Assembly: GCF_949628265.1 (NCBI RefSeq)
Contig: NC_088786.1
Coordinates: forward strand, 2,232,001 to 2,296,000
Source of the DNA: Cloeon dipterum
Taxonomy: Eukaryota; Arthropoda; Insecta; Ephemeroptera; Baetidae
DNA: 64,000 bases
Reading direction: 5' to 3'
Position numbers and translations under genes: made by a program. Below, piece by piece: positions 63,268-64,000 of the stretch. The notes under the pieces were generated by a model that did not search any database, was not told the DNA's origin, and saw nothing but the letters and a program-made list of their open reading frames with translations. Every line of letters begins with the position of its first letter. Position 1 is the first letter of the stretch.

Positions 63268-64000
63268 AGGAGGCTGATGTCCAAACGCCGACTACCGGAG
63301 CACCCATCAATATACATTCATATTTTTGCTGCATATTGAAATGATGACAAAAGTGACTCAATTGAACCATCATAAAAAATACCACAAGACTGATGCATTA
63401 CTTGCAACATATTGACCGTTTTCAAGGATCACGCAAACTTTTTGTTCAATTTTCATTTTGGATAATGTTTGATTTTCAAGTGAATGGCTGTGATTGATTT
63501 AAAATAAAGCATGAATAGCCACTTAACTAATTGCGTCGTAATTATATTTGTACACGTGCAGTGAATGTACATTTCAGCAACGCTGCTTTCATCAGAAATC
63601 TAGTGCGTGTTAATTTTTTCAATAACTTGGGGTTGATATTGACTATCAAAAAATTATGTTGAGCGGTTTTTTTCTGCCTACAGTGTAATCATTTCTCGCC
63701 ACAATTTCACTTTTAAAAATGTATGATTATCTGACGACGAATGGTGCGGAATAAAAACAATTAACAAAATGTAACACTTTTCCTGGTCCAAATTATTTCT
63801 GCAAAATCTGTCAATTTTAGTTAAAAATCAAATCGGCCAAATTTATTGTCAATTCGAGCCCAGCAACTGAAAGTATGAATTTTTGGAAGAATTTCCAGAA
63901 GGATATTTGTGTATTATTAACAGGACAAAACGGCATTTCTCAAAGAGTCGCATCGTTGTTGCGAGGGTGATGCATGGTCTGGGGTAAAAAATGAGCCTCG
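63268..64000. other. EI24 3' UTR and intergenic end of window
   Basis: A poly(A) signal AATAAAG near 63503 probably ends EI24. The rest is AT-rich without a supported feature. Confidence 0.5.

Overview
The window is animal nuclear DNA, almost certainly an arthropod and most likely an insect. The genes have many short introns (often 50-70 bp, GT..AG), AT-rich non-coding DNA and an insect-type short-wavelength opsin. A mayfly such as Cloeon would fit the opsin cluster, but the sequence alone does not prove the species. All gene models were built by joining exons at splice sites with frame kept, and the summed exon lengths of the complete models are multiples of three.

Layout. 1-4350: two tandem leucine-rich-repeat genes (+), the first cut by the window edge. 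5474-10074: two tandem paralogous genes (-) for predicted secreted GTPase-fold proteins; a third paralogue lies 41 kb away at 51401-52809 (+). 11233-20329: conserved housekeeping genes, proteasome beta-6 (+), PHOSPHO2-type phosphatase (-) and glutathione synthetase (+); the last carries two in-frame alternative versions of exon 4. 22728-26312: a decayed opsin copy followed by an intact opsin with its own TATA box and a perfect homeodomain-type palindrome upstream. 27201-36065: a dense block of PPIL1 (+), PIGA (-), EIPR1 (+), a DnaJ membrane protein (-) and PTRHD1 (+), in alternating convergent and divergent pairs. 38127-41059: a secreted Gly/Trp-rich repeat protein in 13 exons. 42107-45756: an NK-like homeobox gene (-) with a large intron and long gene-poor flanks (to about 51 kb) that hold repeats and a LINE tail. 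54347-59699: TARBP1-type tRNA methyltransferase (-). 60948-63267: EI24 (+).

Mobile DNA is mostly small, non-coding and TIR-bearing: a 138-bp hAT-like MITE, a roughly 300-bp MITE family present in introns of both PSMB6 and GSS in opposite orientations, a 200-bp element with perfect 19-bp TIRs in a PIGA intron, a GC-rich element with TIR-like ends, a three-copy repeat around 43, 49 and 50.5 kb, and a 5'-truncated LINE. No retrovirus, Polinton or CRISPR array was seen.

Most noteworthy are (1) the signal-peptide-bearing GTPase-fold trio with a shared three-exon plan and graded loss of nucleotide-binding motifs, and (2) the mutually exclusive exon pair in glutathione synthetase, which swaps the segment around the Mg/substrate loop.
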